DNA from: Lamellibrachia satsuma
Taxonomy: Eukaryota > Annelida > Polychaeta > Sabellida > Siboglinidae
Direction: 5' to 3'
Length of the DNA: 64,000 bases
Assembly: GCA_033239005.1 (NCBI GenBank)
Contig: BSQZ01000036.1
Span: 5,091,001-5,155,000 of the forward strand
Position numbers and translations under genes: made by a program. The number at the start of each line of letters is the position of its first letter. Position 1 is the stretch's first letter. Shown here piece by piece: positions 11,379-22,032 of this stretch. Below the pieces are notes generated by a model. That model was not told the DNA's origin. It worked only from the letters and a program-made list of their open reading frames with translations, and did no database searches.

Positions 11379-11681
11379 CTGCAAACACAGCAGTGAGCTA
11401 CAATGATTCACTTTCCGTTATTCAAGCACCTGATACTGATAAGCCGCGTCGTATCAAAAGAAAGCTGATATGATCATAATAAATGCTTCAATTTGGATTA
11501 CTTGAAAAGAAAAAAAAGCTTTTATTTGTATATTTTATATAACTGTGGATGTCAGAGTATATGTGATTGATAGCCCACTGAAAATCATGCCATAAACGTG
11601 ACATGGTCACCATCATGAAATAAAGCTTTTCTAGGTATATTTGAATATTTTCACAAGAAATATACTTGGAATTGGACCTAC

Positions 11682-11822
11682 CAGAAACAAGATGCTTCGC
11701 TGACAACATCACCTTGGTGATGGGACTGGTGCGTACGGTGAACGTCTGGAAGAGCTGTGGGCCCTGTACCACTGACTCTGGGTGCTGCAGAATCACCTGC
11801 ACAATACACTTCCCACTCAGGG
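11682..11822 (-). pseudogene. KCTD3-like exon (QHPES...QLFQTFTV)
   Basis: This 141-bp exon starts after acceptor TTTTCAG and ends at donor G|GTAGGT, phase 1 to phase 1, with an open frame. It contains the most conserved block of the family ([24 protein letters not shown]). About ten residues expected before the QHPE motif are missing. Confidence 0.8.
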
Positions 11823-12006
11823 CTGAAAACGGTCAAGCAATGTACAATACCAAATCGGCCCTGCTTCACAGGAGCAACTTGCACATTAGTGCAACAAATA
11901 TAATCAACACATCTAAATGAGACGTTAGTCTTAAGTGTAGTTTCTATGAATTATATAACTTTTAGTTTTAACATTCTAGTCAAATGTAGCAAGTAGGGAG
12001 ACTCAC

Positions 12007-12072
12007 CTGTTTTGGGGGTGAGATAGACACTGAGGGCTGTGTACTTCATACGCAGCGGGAACTTCTTCATGT
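12007..12072 (-). pseudogene. KCTD3-like exon (KFPLRMK...SVYLTPK)
   Basis: This 66-bp exon is bounded by CCTACAG and G|GTGAGT and is open in phase 1. Family members have about 18 more residues between the two motifs. Their absence suggests a deletion within the exon. Confidence 0.75.
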
Positions 12073-12439
12073 CTGTAGGTAGGATGCAGAAACAACAACA
12101 CTCAGTCAGCTTTAGTTTTCAATATCTGCATACACATATTCTGTGTACTCTATCTAACCTATAAAGAAGTGTATGTTGATCTGTCTGTAGTGTCCTATTC
12201 ACGGATGTATTTGTGGGCCAATCTAGATGAAACTCTACAAGGTGACCCAGGAGCCCCTTCTGACAAACATGGAGGGTCAGATGGAGAACCATCCACATGG
12301 GCCCCCGGGGGTGGGGATTAAATTTTAAATAAGCTTTATTTTGTTTTCTATGTCATCATAAAGATAATAATTATGGCTGCCTTTTTTACCATGATACCAG
12401 CATTACACCAACTACAGTCCTGTGAGTATACCAGCTTAT

Positions 12440-12690
12440 ATTAACTGTGTGGCCATGATGAGAGGCCTTGTTGACCACCACCGTCTCTAGTCCTGAGAAG
12501 CTTTGGTGAATTCTGTTCCATTCAGCCTTGTCCTCAGATTCTCAACCACCCAATGGGCTTTCTGCCATCCTCTAGCACCATACCTGCTACAATTAAACAT
12601 CTTCTTCCTTGCAATGTGGCCAAAGTACCCAAGCTGGTGTAGTACGTCCACCCTGGTTATGTAATGGTTGATGAAGGAACAGTTTAACTA
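12440..12690 (-). mobile_element. Weak LINE-tail remnant in an intron
   Basis: The minus-strand translation has LGYFGHIARKKMFN followed by GARGWQKA. This recalls the GHxxR...GRP motif near the C terminus of many non-LTR retrotransposon proteins. It is short and degenerate. Confidence 0.25.
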
Positions 12691-12782
12691 ACAAATTCTC
12701 TTGGACGGATATAACACAGTATGCTATTAATATTTTCTGATTTTCTAGAGCATGTAAAATGCGTTTTATTTATCTGACTTGC

Positions 12783-13052
12783 CTGCCAGTTCTGTGTCAT
12801 GGCATGCGACACGAAAACCTTGCCTGTCTTGCTGAGTACAGCCACCATGAGAGAATTACCTGCCAGTTTTGTGTCATGGCATGTCACACCCCAACCTTGC
12901 CTGTCCTACTGAGTACAGCCACCGTGATAGATTTAACTGCCAGTTCTGTGTCATGGCGTGCCACACCCAGACCTTTCCTGTTCTACTGAGTGCAGTGAGT
13001 TGATTGCCAATGAAGAACAGGTTGTTGACGACAACAGACATCTGGAACTTGC
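12783..13052 (-). pseudogene. KCTD3-like exon with its end tandemly triplicated
   Basis: The exon begins after acceptor CCCTGCAG at 13052 and reads [19 protein letters not shown], then [18 protein letters not shown]. The 3' part is repeated three times with a 77-bp period (12937-13000, 12860-12936, 12783-12859). Since 77 is not a multiple of three, reading through hits a stop in the second copy. The first copy has no GT after CAG, the second has CAG|GTAATT and the third has CAG|GCAAGT. No simple splice choice keeps the frame. Confidence 0.7.
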
Positions 13053-13526
13053 CTGCAGGGGGAGAGAACACTTTTATTCAGTGAAGTAGTACAATGATTT
13101 CACCTTACACTAAGCACAAATTTTGATAAAATAGTTGTTTATGGACCTGCTAAATGGATATAATTAATCCAAAATCAAGTTCCCCAGTCTCAAGTTATGA
13201 GTTTAGTCAACTGGACTAAAAAATTAAATTCAAATTTATTGCAATTCTATAGAATGATAAAAAATACAAAGCACAGCGAAGTCCAATCTAATAACATAAA
13301 GTGAACAATAGGGGAAGAACATTGTATAATGTTGTACTCCCTTTTAAGTTCATCAACTACAGTTTTGGGCCATGGATGGTTTGGAACCTGTGTGTTTGGC
13401 GAAATAGATGTGTACTTAGCAAAGACAGAATACCACATATCACTGCCATGTGCAGTAGTGTTGTAGGAACTAATTGCTCACCCAACCAGATTACATAGTC
13501 ATATTGTCCACAGATTCTCTTCATAA

Positions 13527-13625
13527 TAGGGGCATTGTTAGCATACACTGTTAGCATACTTCATGACAGGGGCATTGTTAGCATACACTGTTAGCATACT
13601 TCATGATAGGGGCATTGTTAGCATA
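13527..13625. repeat. 40-bp tandem repeat, 2.5 copies
   Basis: The unit AGGGGCATTGTTAGCATACA, followed by CTGTTAGCATACTTCATGA, is repeated nearly perfectly. Confidence 0.9.
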
Positions 13626-13655
13626 CTGCCTCTGCCAAGTTTCAGAGGCAGTATG
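13622..13655. other. Perfect 13-bp hairpin
   Basis: CATACTGCCTCTG and CAGAGGCAGTATG form a perfect stem around an 8-nt loop, directly after the 40-bp repeats. Confidence 0.8.
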
Positions 13656-13694
13656 TGAAAAGAAGGAAGCCTGGGAAGTAATATATTAGACCAG

Positions 13695-13853
13695 GGAGAC
13701 AGGAAAAGAGGAAGGCCATAGCTAAGATGGGAGGACTGCATGAGGAGGGATATGAGAAGATCGGGGGAGGATGAATGATGGAGAGAGGGAGCGGCCGATA
13801 GAAAACTATGGAAAGAAACAACAGAAAGAGTGGCTCAACAATGCTTTACCTGA
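13695..13853 (+). mobile_element. LINE C-terminal remnant (GRP...WEDC...DR...W)
   Basis: The frame reads RKRGRP, stop, LRWEDCMRRDMRRSGEDE, stop, then ADRKLWKETTERVAQQCFT. This is the C-terminal signature of a large group of invertebrate non-LTR retrotransposons. Two stops show it is dead. It sits in an intron of the KCTD3-like relic, in the opposite orientation. Confidence 0.6.
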
Positions 13854-14134
13854 CCCTCACCCCTGTACAACAAGGAACAAGGAGGAAGAACACTGCTAGC
13901 TTGGTAAAAAGTAATGTTTAATAAATCCAAGGATATGATCAACATTTTCATAAATAGTGTATAAATTACTTATGAGAAACAATATTTCAATACAAAGTTT
14001 GCCAAATTTTAGCACCCCTCTACAAACATGGTGTTGTACGACTATGGTGCACCATTTAGAAACCTGGTGCCCACGAGAGTGACAGGATTCTCCTCAGAGC
14101 CCTTTTTCCTGACAGACCTATCTCACTGACTGAC

Positions 14135-14337
14135 CTATCTGACGCGTCATGAGGCCACCATCATTGCTGACCATGACGCTCCACAACGGGATGGTGGAGT
14201 GGAAGGTGGCGGCCACCATCCTGTTACAGTTCTCCTGGCCAGTGTTGAGCACCTTGGCATTGAGGACCACCTGACCTATCACCTCCGTCAGACATGGACT
14301 CATCCACGAGAGATGCCAGCGTGCTGAGTCATTCATC
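14135..14337 (-). pseudogene. KCTD3-like exon (LNAKV...LWSV)
   Basis: This 203-bp exon starts after GAGACAG and ends at ATAG|GTCAGT. It completes the arginine codon split by the upstream exon and is open throughout. Segments VVLNAKVL and PLWSVMVSNDGG align with the family's VALNAKV and ILWSVQDGG blocks. Confidence 0.8.
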
Positions 14338-14826
14338 CTGTCTCACACATACACACAAGTTACATACAACTGCTTCTATGAAACACAGATCGCACACACA
14401 CACTTTGGTATTGTGCTAAGGAAAATTACAGAATCAACCAATCATATGTTTCTCCGTTTGAGAGATGTGCATTTTACCAGATGGTTCTGCTCATATAAAT
14501 GATGTACTCTTCTTGACTACAGCATGCTTATAAAATATCCCTTCACAAGAAGGATGCACAGGGAAAGGATAAATAACAACATTAAAAAAATCAAGCAGGT
14601 TACCAAAACAAAAGGCATTACCATTCAACACCAATACTGATTTATTAGAACACCTGTAAAAGTGAGTTTTTCAATCTAATTTAACATTCTCCCCTCCACC
14701 CACCATTCATCATTACAGTTTTTGCAATTTCTGCTCCAGTCATGAATCCAATGTATTTGCAAGAGGACCATGACTGGTTTACTAGGAAGGCGGTTATCTC
14801 TAGTCATGACACCTACTGTGACCTAC

Positions 14827-14917
14827 CTGTACAAACACACAAAGTGGGGATAGGCAACAACGATCTGATTGAAGTGACCCCTGATGTTGTTCAAATTGTT
14901 CCTCGCTACCGCAGCAC
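14827..14917 (-). pseudogene. KCTD3-like exon (HFNQIVVAYPHF)
   Basis: This 91-bp exon lies between acceptor TTCCTACAG and donor AG|GTAGGTC, entered in phase 1 and left in phase 2. HFNQIVVAYPHFVCLYR matches the HHNWIVAAYAHFAVCYR block of KCTD3. It is the most N-terminal exon I can place with confidence. Confidence 0.75.
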
Positions 14918-15094
14918 CTGTAGGAAGACCTGAAGTAAAGCTACGTACTCCAGTCTTTGGGACTGTTCAAAGTGCTTAACAGTTCACCCTCTGGCAGACT
15001 TGTTCAATCCAACACCATTTCAACTTCTCTGGGAAGTATTCAGCAATGCTGCAATTATTGTGCGAAGACTATTCGTTCACATTTACACCCCCGT

Positions 15095-15230
15095 CTTTAC
15101 CTGGGTACTTGTTTACAGCTGAGTGAACTCTAGTAATGCGGGGGAACAAAATTGCCAAACTTTGATATGGCAGCAACAGGATTAGAACCCGGGTTCCTTT
15201 AGCTGAGAGTGTGGTGTTGTAACATTGTGT
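15095..15230 (-). mobile_element. tRNA-derived SINE fragment
   Basis: On the minus strand a B-box-like GGTTCTAATCC is followed by TGTTGCTGCCATATCAAAG, TTTGGCAATTTTGTT and CACTCAGCTGTAAACAAGTA. The same order occurs at 30247-30400. It is a degenerate copy of the same SINE family. Confidence 0.55.
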
Positions 15231-15299
15231 GGTAGAAAGATCATGAATAAATAAATTTTTCATATATCTAAGGCAAACGCATATTGAAAGTGATGACAC

Positions 15300-16040
15300 A
15301 GTCAAATTTATGAAGTTTGTAACTTCTCATGAATACACACCCAGAAAAATTAACAACAGATGTTTGTATAGCGTACACAGCCATTGCCATAACCAAAGCA
15401 TTTACTTACATCTATTGATTTGCATTTTTAACAAAGAACAACACAGTTGCCTTGCTAACTTTTCATGGGTGACACTTGTTGAGGGAAATTTTCAGTTGAT
15501 GACTGCGGGAACATCCTGCCACTTGCTGTGAATGATTCCTTCAAGACAAACACACAAGTGAAGAATAGTTGTGTAGTAAATTATGAAACTGGCACCGAAA
15601 CTTAGACTGAATACTACAATGAAAACAGTGGATTTTAGTATTCTTGCAGTGTGAAGTTTACAAAACTCAAATGCTGAGGGTCAGTAGCACAACATACATA
15701 ATGGTGAGCGTATTTTGTAAAATAACGACAATTCTTTGAACAATGTTACCAAGTACTACGTTACAAACCGTGTATTTTATATATGTAGTTATGGCAACAT
15801 TTCGCCATGTCTACATTATAGGCCCATGCTTACAAATGGTAAAATCTCTGATGACAAACCACCCCTCTTATATGGCCACCCCTTTTGGTTGAGTAAGTTG
15901 TTTTTAATGAGGGGTTCCACTGTATACCCTTTATGTCAATTCCAAATGTTGAAAACATTCTTTCAATGTGTTACAGACAGGCTATGCATACATTCACTGC
16001 GCAGTGACCATATATTGTGATGGCAGAAAGAATTGTCTTT
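15300..16040. other. No gene recognised
   Basis: Searched on the minus strand for the missing BTB-domain exons of the KCTD3-like gene. None could be identified. Confidence 0.4.
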
Positions 16041-16054
16041 CTTACATTACTTAC

Positions 16055-16091
16055 CTACTACATTGCAGCCAACAGTGAACTCAGACATCAT
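16055..16091 (-). other. Candidate first exon of the KCTD3-like gene
   Basis: ATGATG begins a short frame (SEFTVGCNVVG) ending at a strong donor AG|GTAAGTAATG. Family proteins begin their BTB domain with a short EIVxLNVGG-type stretch, so a first exon ending near NV-G is plausible. The match covers only a few residues and may be chance. Confidence 0.25.
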
Positions 16092-16099
16092 AGGACATC

Positions 16100-16935
16100 T
16101 GGTTTCAGGAAGATGGCGCCACATGCTGATACCATAGACAAGTCATCGTTCATCGACATCAAAGAAACATGCTCTACTGAATGAGTTTTTTTATAGTTTT
16201 TTACAACATATTGTATCACAAAAACATTGTGGCTTAGTGTATCACTATAGCCCTACATTTGTATAAAAATAATGTCACCATCAATCAAACAAGAACAATT
16301 TATAAATGACCTCATTGTAGAGACAGGAACACCTGCATTTTAATTTGTAATAATGGAAAAGAAGTAGCTTAATAATGAAATTGCATATACTAAACATGGG
16401 TCGAAGTTCAAAATTAGAATTTAAGGATATAAAAAACTGTAATCACAATTTTTTTAATTCTTGTATCATAGCCTTAAAATTGTATGTTATGGTGATTTAG
16501 TTGAATAGAAAATAAATGCTACAATTTAATAATATACATATCACCCTTTGTTATATTATTATTACACATGCATTCAAAATGCTTTATCCAATACAGGGGT
16601 ACAGTATTGATTGTCATATCGGATATATCACTAATTTAAATTGATGCAGCCAGCACATACAAAATTATATGTGTACTGACAATATACCTACTGTTTACAC
16701 TATCATGTACAAAATAACATGTGTGCTGTCCATATAACTATTGTTTACACCATCATGTACAAAATGGCAGACAAACATTTCAATTATCTTAAAATCGAAT
16801 GACAACCATCTCCGACGACTGTGAAAATAGTCCACATCTTAGAATTTGACATTCAAATCATTCTAGGAGTGTAAAATCGATATAACATGGTACATTTGTG
16901 ATCTGCATCTATACGCTCTGAGCCTCTGTATAATA
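16100..16935. other. No gene recognised
   Basis: AT-rich intergenic DNA. A short segment (ATCATGTACAAAATRRCA with flanks) recurs near 16700 and 16752. Confidence 0.5.
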
Positions 16936-16940
16936 TCACA

Positions 16941-17475
16941 AATCAAATTCTAGGGCTAATTAGGAGAACTATCACGTATAAGGAGAAACATCTAATTGTA
17001 CCCCTGTACAAAGCAATAGTTGGACCACATTTGGAATATTGTATTCAAGCATGGAGGCCATATCGTAAAAAAGACATAGACAAGCTAGAAAGAATACAAC
17101 AAAGAGCAACTAAAATGATTCCAGAATTTAGAGACGTTAGGCTTAGTTACGAAAGTCGCTTATTACAATGTGGTTTGACAACACTAGAGACCAGGAGACT
17201 AAGAGGAAACCAAATAAAAGTGTTTAAAATAGTGAACGGTTATGAGGATGTTGATAGGAATATGTTCTTCAAACTTAAAGAAGGCAGTAGAACCAGAGGA
17301 CACAAAGCAGCGTTAGTTAAGGAGCAGTGTAGGCTGGACATGAGAAAGTACGCTTTCTCACAGAGGGTGGTAAATGAATGGAACAAACTGCCAAATGATT
17401 GTGTAAATGCTAGTACAGTAGTGTGAATATGTTTAAAAATAGAATTGACAGATATCTGATAAGGGCGGGCTACAC
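16941..17475 (+). mobile_element. 5'-truncated CR1-like LINE tail
   Basis: The sequence starts abruptly within the reverse transcriptase thumb region and reads LEYCIQAWRPY, KLERIQQRATKMIPEF, LTTLETRRLRG, FKIVNGYEDVDRNMFF and EWNKLPNDCVNAS. This is the conserved C-terminal region of CR1-type non-LTR retrotransposons. It is over 90% identical by eye to 21430-21980. The frame is open to about 17425, where a small insertion adds a stop. Truncation at the 5' end is typical of LINE insertion. Confidence 0.85.
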
Positions 17476-17499
17476 ATAGATGAGAAAATTGTTGGACTC

Positions 17500-17830
17500 T
17501 CGATAAGCCAATGGCTTCCTTGTCCACTTGCCATCTCGAACTTGTTGTTCGAGATGGCAATCTTGTTAAATCTTGTTAAAATTAATCTTTTGTCATGTGT
17601 TTGAAGGATCTCCTCACCATTCACAAGTCTAAGATTCTACGACCAACTACACATCTAACGGACTTAGACTTATAAAGTCATGTGAGTAATTTAATTAAGT
17701 ATAAGACTTAAAGGGGGGGTGAAGCACTCGAACAACCATAGCCCAAACATAATAACATACCATTTACAGTATATATTACCCTTATATGATGGGCGCAACG
17801 CCACGGTAATTTTGTAATATCCTTTTAAAC
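17500..17830. other. No gene; local hairpin
   Basis: GCCATCTCGAACTTG and CAAGTTCGAGATGGC (17530-17560) form a hairpin with an almost absent loop. Otherwise I see nothing supported. Confidence 0.5.
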
Positions 17831-17871
17831 TTTGCCATTATCTTCGCTGGGCGGCGCCATATTGCTCTGCG

Positions 17872-18225
17872 GTGGGCTCAGCGGCAGAGTGGTTTGAGTA
17901 CGAGCTCCTGGCACGGCGTTCACACAGTAAAAACCTCTCGGAAAAACGGCCGAAACGCATGGAAAATCGAATAAAAAGAAAACTGGTGTACACTGGATGG
18001 CTCCTGGATATATCAACTAGTACTACAAATGCAAGGAAAAAACTTTTGATCGACTTCCGAGGAAGAATTTGCAGCGGAAAAGGTGGTTGCAAATGCGGAA
18101 ATTGCCGTGTCCGCCAGCCGCAGGCACTGCGAGTGACCAATTTTCCGACAAAAGACTGTGATGAGCATGGACAGACGGAGAGCATCAAGATGTCATTCTT
18201 GGTCAAAGACACCGTTCCATCTTAG
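17872..18225 (+). CDS. Possible first exon of an unknown gene
   Basis: The sequence is GC- and CpG-richer than its surroundings and a GCGGCGCCATATTG segment lies just upstream. A frame of about 117 codons is open; an internal ATG at 17959 would start MENRIKRKLVYTGWLLDIST. It contains a CSGKGGCKCGNC cluster. A second stretch (18233-18330) reads with a basic RKR-MRRKRR run and ends at donor CCAG|GTTAGTAAA. Frame continuity between the two parts would need a shift across an eight-T run. The protein is unrecognised. Confidence 0.3.
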   Translation: MGSAAEWFEYELLARRSHSKNLSEKRPKRMENRIKRKLVYTGWLLDISTSTTNARKKLLIDFRGRICSGKGGCKCGNCRVRQPQALRVTNFPTKDCDEHGQTESIKMSFLVKDTVPS

Positions 18226-18339
18226 ATTTTTTTTCCGCATATGACCATGCATCTACAGACTATTCTGCGACAAGGAAACGTCAGATATCAAAGGGCAGAG
18301 CAATGCGCAGGAAGCGACGAGCCGAAACCAGGTTAGTAA

Positions 18340-19290
18340 ATTGGATTACCGTTACCATTGTGACTTATCACTACGATTACAATATAGTTCCACCCCAATA
18401 AGCACAGCTGTGCTTCAACGTCAGCATATATATAACCCACAGTAAATCGAAATGTATGAATACAATAAAGTGCGAGTAACTGTTAATAGTTTGATATAAT
18501 TACGAGTGCTTTCCTATCCGCCGATTTATTTTCGACGTGATCAGACGTACCGTCAATACGTGGCCGTACTCAAAACAATAACAATAACTCAATAAGTGCT
18601 ACAGGATATACTGCAGCCTTATAACATGGGCCATGGCGTATGTACTAGGCAAAATTATTCAAGAAAATAATTTGATATTATTTATTGACAGTCATAATAA
18701 GTCTCATACTCCAGTGTTTTAAATGCCTAGAGACCAACCAGCAAGCGTAAGGCTAAGCCAAGGCTAAGGGGGTAGATGCATGGGAGAAACACACCAAAAG
18801 ACAGTATAGACTATAGCGCAACAGAAGCCTGCTGTTGCTGTTTACATTTCAAATTCTTTATGGAAATATTTAAATATACAAATACTTTCATTGTGATTAA
18901 GTGCAAATGCAGTTACACAAAATTTTAAAAGTATTTAAATATTTAATAAAAATGTATTTCACCCATGCAATGTCTAGCTGGAGAGGAAACTAACTAAGGC
19001 ATCGTCATCTACCCAGTTGAACACTGTCAGATTACATGTCTGCTTTCTATAATGACACTTTACAATTTCTGTCTGAATTCTTGTGACTTGACAATAAGGC
19101 AAAATTATATAAAATTAATTTGCTTTATTGATCAGATTAAACCCCACATGTAATAACCGGAAGTTCATAAAGAGATGTATTAATTACATTTTATTCTGAG
19201 TCGACTGATTACACTGTAATGAATATCGTGGGGGGAGGGGGCAACTATCGGCAACCCACAATAGTATTAGTACAAGCTATACATATGAAG
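18340..19290. other. No gene recognised
   Basis: AT-rich DNA with no conserved frame. Confidence 0.5.
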
Positions 19291-19496
19291 GAAGTCTATC
19301 AGGCATGGGGGTCAATTCTGTTTTGTCAATTCCAAAAAATCATTTCTAATTCCGCCTTGCAAAAAATCAATTCCAACTGTTAAAATCCTAGGCTAAAGAA
19401 AAATTCAAATCCAATTCGTTTTAACACAGTTTTATTTGTCACGTGTGCACAATCATATTTAATTAGATATGATTACAAAATTATTGTTCGTTAAAT

Positions 19497-19531
<35 letters not shown>
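19497..19531. repeat. (CA)n microsatellite
   Basis: About 26 bp of CA repeats followed by ATATAT, directly before the MULE-like terminus. Confidence 0.9.
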
Positions 19532-19532
<1 letters not shown>

Positions 19533-19542
19533 CAAGTCCAGG

Positions 19543-20573
19543 TCATTTGCCCCCCTCCCGGACATTTGCCCCTTTGTCACTTGCCCCCCCCAGACATTAG
19601 CCCCTTGCCTTATTCAAAATCTGGACATTTGCCCCCTGTCCGTAGCCTCTGGATTATTTGTAAGTTTTTTAAGAAATGTTTTTTTAACTTATTTTTTATT
19701 TCTGAACATGAATTCAAGATATATATTACCCTAATTGCAATTAATGTTCTTTGTGCCAGATCAGCCAAGTAAATTACTTTATATAGTTGGAGGTGATCCT
19801 GTAATCAAACGATTATCTTTATTGCAATTGTGGAAGAAGCCAGTGACATTAGGACCTGGACCTGTTAGGACAATTGAGGATATTTGAAAGAAGCCATCTC
19901 AACAAGGTTTCTTTTGAATTGCATTTACCATGGAGAGTTGGAGTGACTCCATTTTCCTATAAAACTGGATGCACAAGCCAGAGTTGTCAGAATTCTCTTA
20001 TAACTTCACCATGGAAATTACTACTAGCATCTGAGGAGGTCAGAAGCTATGTTTTGAGTGTCATTCCTACACCAAGAAGGGGGACCAACAAGATTACTCT
20101 TCAATGGGAGTGAAGCCAGCGTCGATCCTGATCATGCAAGGGTGCTGTGGTCACTGATCTGATCTCCAGATCCAGAATGCGATCAACAAGACTGCCTGCA
20201 ACCATGATGGTGACATGGCACCGATAGAAGCTGCCAAGGTCGGTGAGGACCTGAAAACTAAGGCAGCTAATACCAGGGGCACTCCAAACCAGCTGATCTC
20301 TGACTCGTTACTGTCCACCACTGTTTGTGGAAGCATCACCCCAAGAACCCATCTTCCACCACTGATCCAACTATCAATGATACCTGGAAGACAACTGGTG
20401 ACAAGAACATCTCATACACACTCCAGGGGATAGGCCATTGCATTAGGCTAAAGTGACTTTGACTTGTCATTGAATGTTATGTTATTGTAGCAATAATGAT
20501 AAAACTGCAAACTGATTTTCACTTGTCAACTATCATAGAAAAAGGGGCAGATGTCCGGGGGGGAGCAAATATG
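19543..20573 (+). mobile_element. MULE-like transposon remnant with FLYWCH-type fragment
   Basis: The termini are inverted: TCATTTGCCCCCCTCCCGGA at the left, and at the right the reverse complement reads ATATTTGCTCCCCCCCGGAC. Both continue with CAT(T/C)TGCCCCTTT. Further GACATTTGCCCC copies follow inside the left end. The translation near 20200-20300 has NHDGDMAPIEAAKVGEDLK and NTRGTPNQLISDSL, resembling the segment after the FLYWCH domain in Mutator-like element proteins (NHPP-x-AEK...TREPP-QI type). The reading frame is broken on both sides. Confidence 0.6.
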
Positions 20574-20794
20574 CTAGGAGTCAGATTTATATCGCTATCA
20601 GTGGTGGTATCATAAATTTACTGGAAAGTTTGAGTCTTCAACATCCTAATCTCCAACATGTATTCTCCATGGGGACATTTTTAATTACTACAAAGGGCAA
20701 ACCCTACAGCCGCATGTAACAGCATTGTACAGATGACCAGTGACATGTTTATTATGGGAAACTTGTGGGCTGAACATTAGGCTTGGATAAACAA

Positions 20795-22032
20795 AGGGCT
20801 GCATTCAAGTGGGGTAGGCTTCCTAAAAGCAAGGTCATGTCTAACCAATTTCTTATGTTTTTTAGAAGAAATTACAAAGTGGGTAGATGACGGGTCACCA
20901 GTTGTCTACTTAGATTTTCAGAAAGCTTTCGATAAAGTGCCACATCAAAGATTGTTACTTAAACTAAAAGCCCATGGTATAGGCAATTATGTAATCAACT
21001 GGATAGAAAGTGGCTTACACACAGAAGACAGAGAGTAATAGTAGATGGTGAGATTTCAAACTGGAAATCTGTTTTGAGAGGGGTACCACAGGGATCAGTA
21101 TTAGGCCCTATACTGTTTTTAATATATATATAAATGATTTGGAGGATGACATATCTAGCAAAGTACTCAAATTTGCAGATGACACAAAAGTATTCAGAAA
21201 GGTTACTAATGATACAGATAAACAAAGTTTACAGGATGATCTAGAAAAAATTGTTAAATGGTCAGAAAAATGGCAAATGTTATTCAATTTTGGGAAGTGT
21301 AAATGTATACACATAGGACATGGAAATATGGACGAGGAATATAAAATGATGGATGCTGTACTAGGTAGAACCACACAAGAAAAGGATTTAGGAGTAACAT
21401 TTAATGCTGATATGAAAGTTTCAGAGCAATGTGGGATTGCTGCTTCGAAAGGAAATCAATTTCTAGGGCTAATTAGGAGAACTATCACGTATAAGGAGAA
21501 ACATCTAATTGTACTCCTGTACAAAGCAATAGTTAGACCACATTTGGAATATTGTATTCAAGCATGAAGGCCATATCGTAAAAAAAGACATAGATAAGCT
21601 AGAAAGAATACAACGAAGAGCAACTAAAATGATTCCAGAATTAAGAGACCTTAGTTACGAAAGTCGCTTATTACAATGTGGTTTGACAACACTAGAGACC
21701 AGGAGACTAAGAGGAGACCAAATAGAAGTGTTTAAGATAGTGAACGATTATGAGGATGTTGATAGGAATATGTTCTTCAAACTTAAAGAAGGCAGTAGAA
21801 CCAGAGGACACAAAGCAGCATTAGTTAAGGAGCAGTGTAGGTTGGACATGAGAAACTACTCTTTCTCACAGAGGGTGATACATGAATGGAACAAACTGCC
21901 AAATGATTGTGTTAATGCTAGTAGTGTGAATATGTTTAAAAATAGAATTGACAGATATCTGATAAGGGCATATCTCTTTTTGATGCAAATGCTTGATTAT
22001 ATTGTTCTTGGTCACAATGTTTCAATACCAGA
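20795..22032 (+). mobile_element. CR1-like LINE with reverse transcriptase core
   Basis: This is the longest retrotransposon piece. It has RT motif A (VYLDFQKAFDKVPHQRLLLK), motif B (GVPQGSVLGPILF), motif C (FADDTKVF) and the CR1-type C terminus (EYCIQA, TLETRRLRG, WNKLPNDCVNAS). Three lesions are visible: a 1-nt loss near 21005 after NWIE, TGA for TGG at 21565 (compare the intact TGG in the copy at 17050), and an extra A in the run at 21580. The endonuclease and 5' end are missing. The insertion lies inside the hAT-like element. Confidence 0.9.

Larger units (their letters stand above)
11223..14917 (-). pseudogene. KCTD3/SHKBP1-like gene copy, interrupted
   Basis: Five exons on the minus strand match the propeller-like region of the KCTD3/SHKBP1 family: 14827-14917 (HFNQIVVAYPHFVCLYR), 14135-14337 (VVLNAKVL, IPLWSVMVSNDGG), an exon starting at 13052 ([19 protein letters not shown], then AMTQNWQ), 12007-12072 (KKFPLRMK, TALSVYLTPKT) and 11682-11822 ([20 protein letters not shown]), followed by 11223-11378 (MINTQPGS, LASFKVMSIE). 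All annotated ends have GT-AG signals and phases agree across most joins. Family members pair an N-terminal BTB/T1 domain with repeats and act as adaptors; human KCTD3 modulates HCN3 and SHKBP1 binds SH3KBP1. Damage: an in-frame TGA in the last exon, a triplicated end of the 13-kb exon that lacks a donor at the expected place, missing stretches between KFPLRMK and TALSVYL, and no exon for the expected NNGSIYYI segment. It is an unprocessed, decaying copy. Confidence 0.82.
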
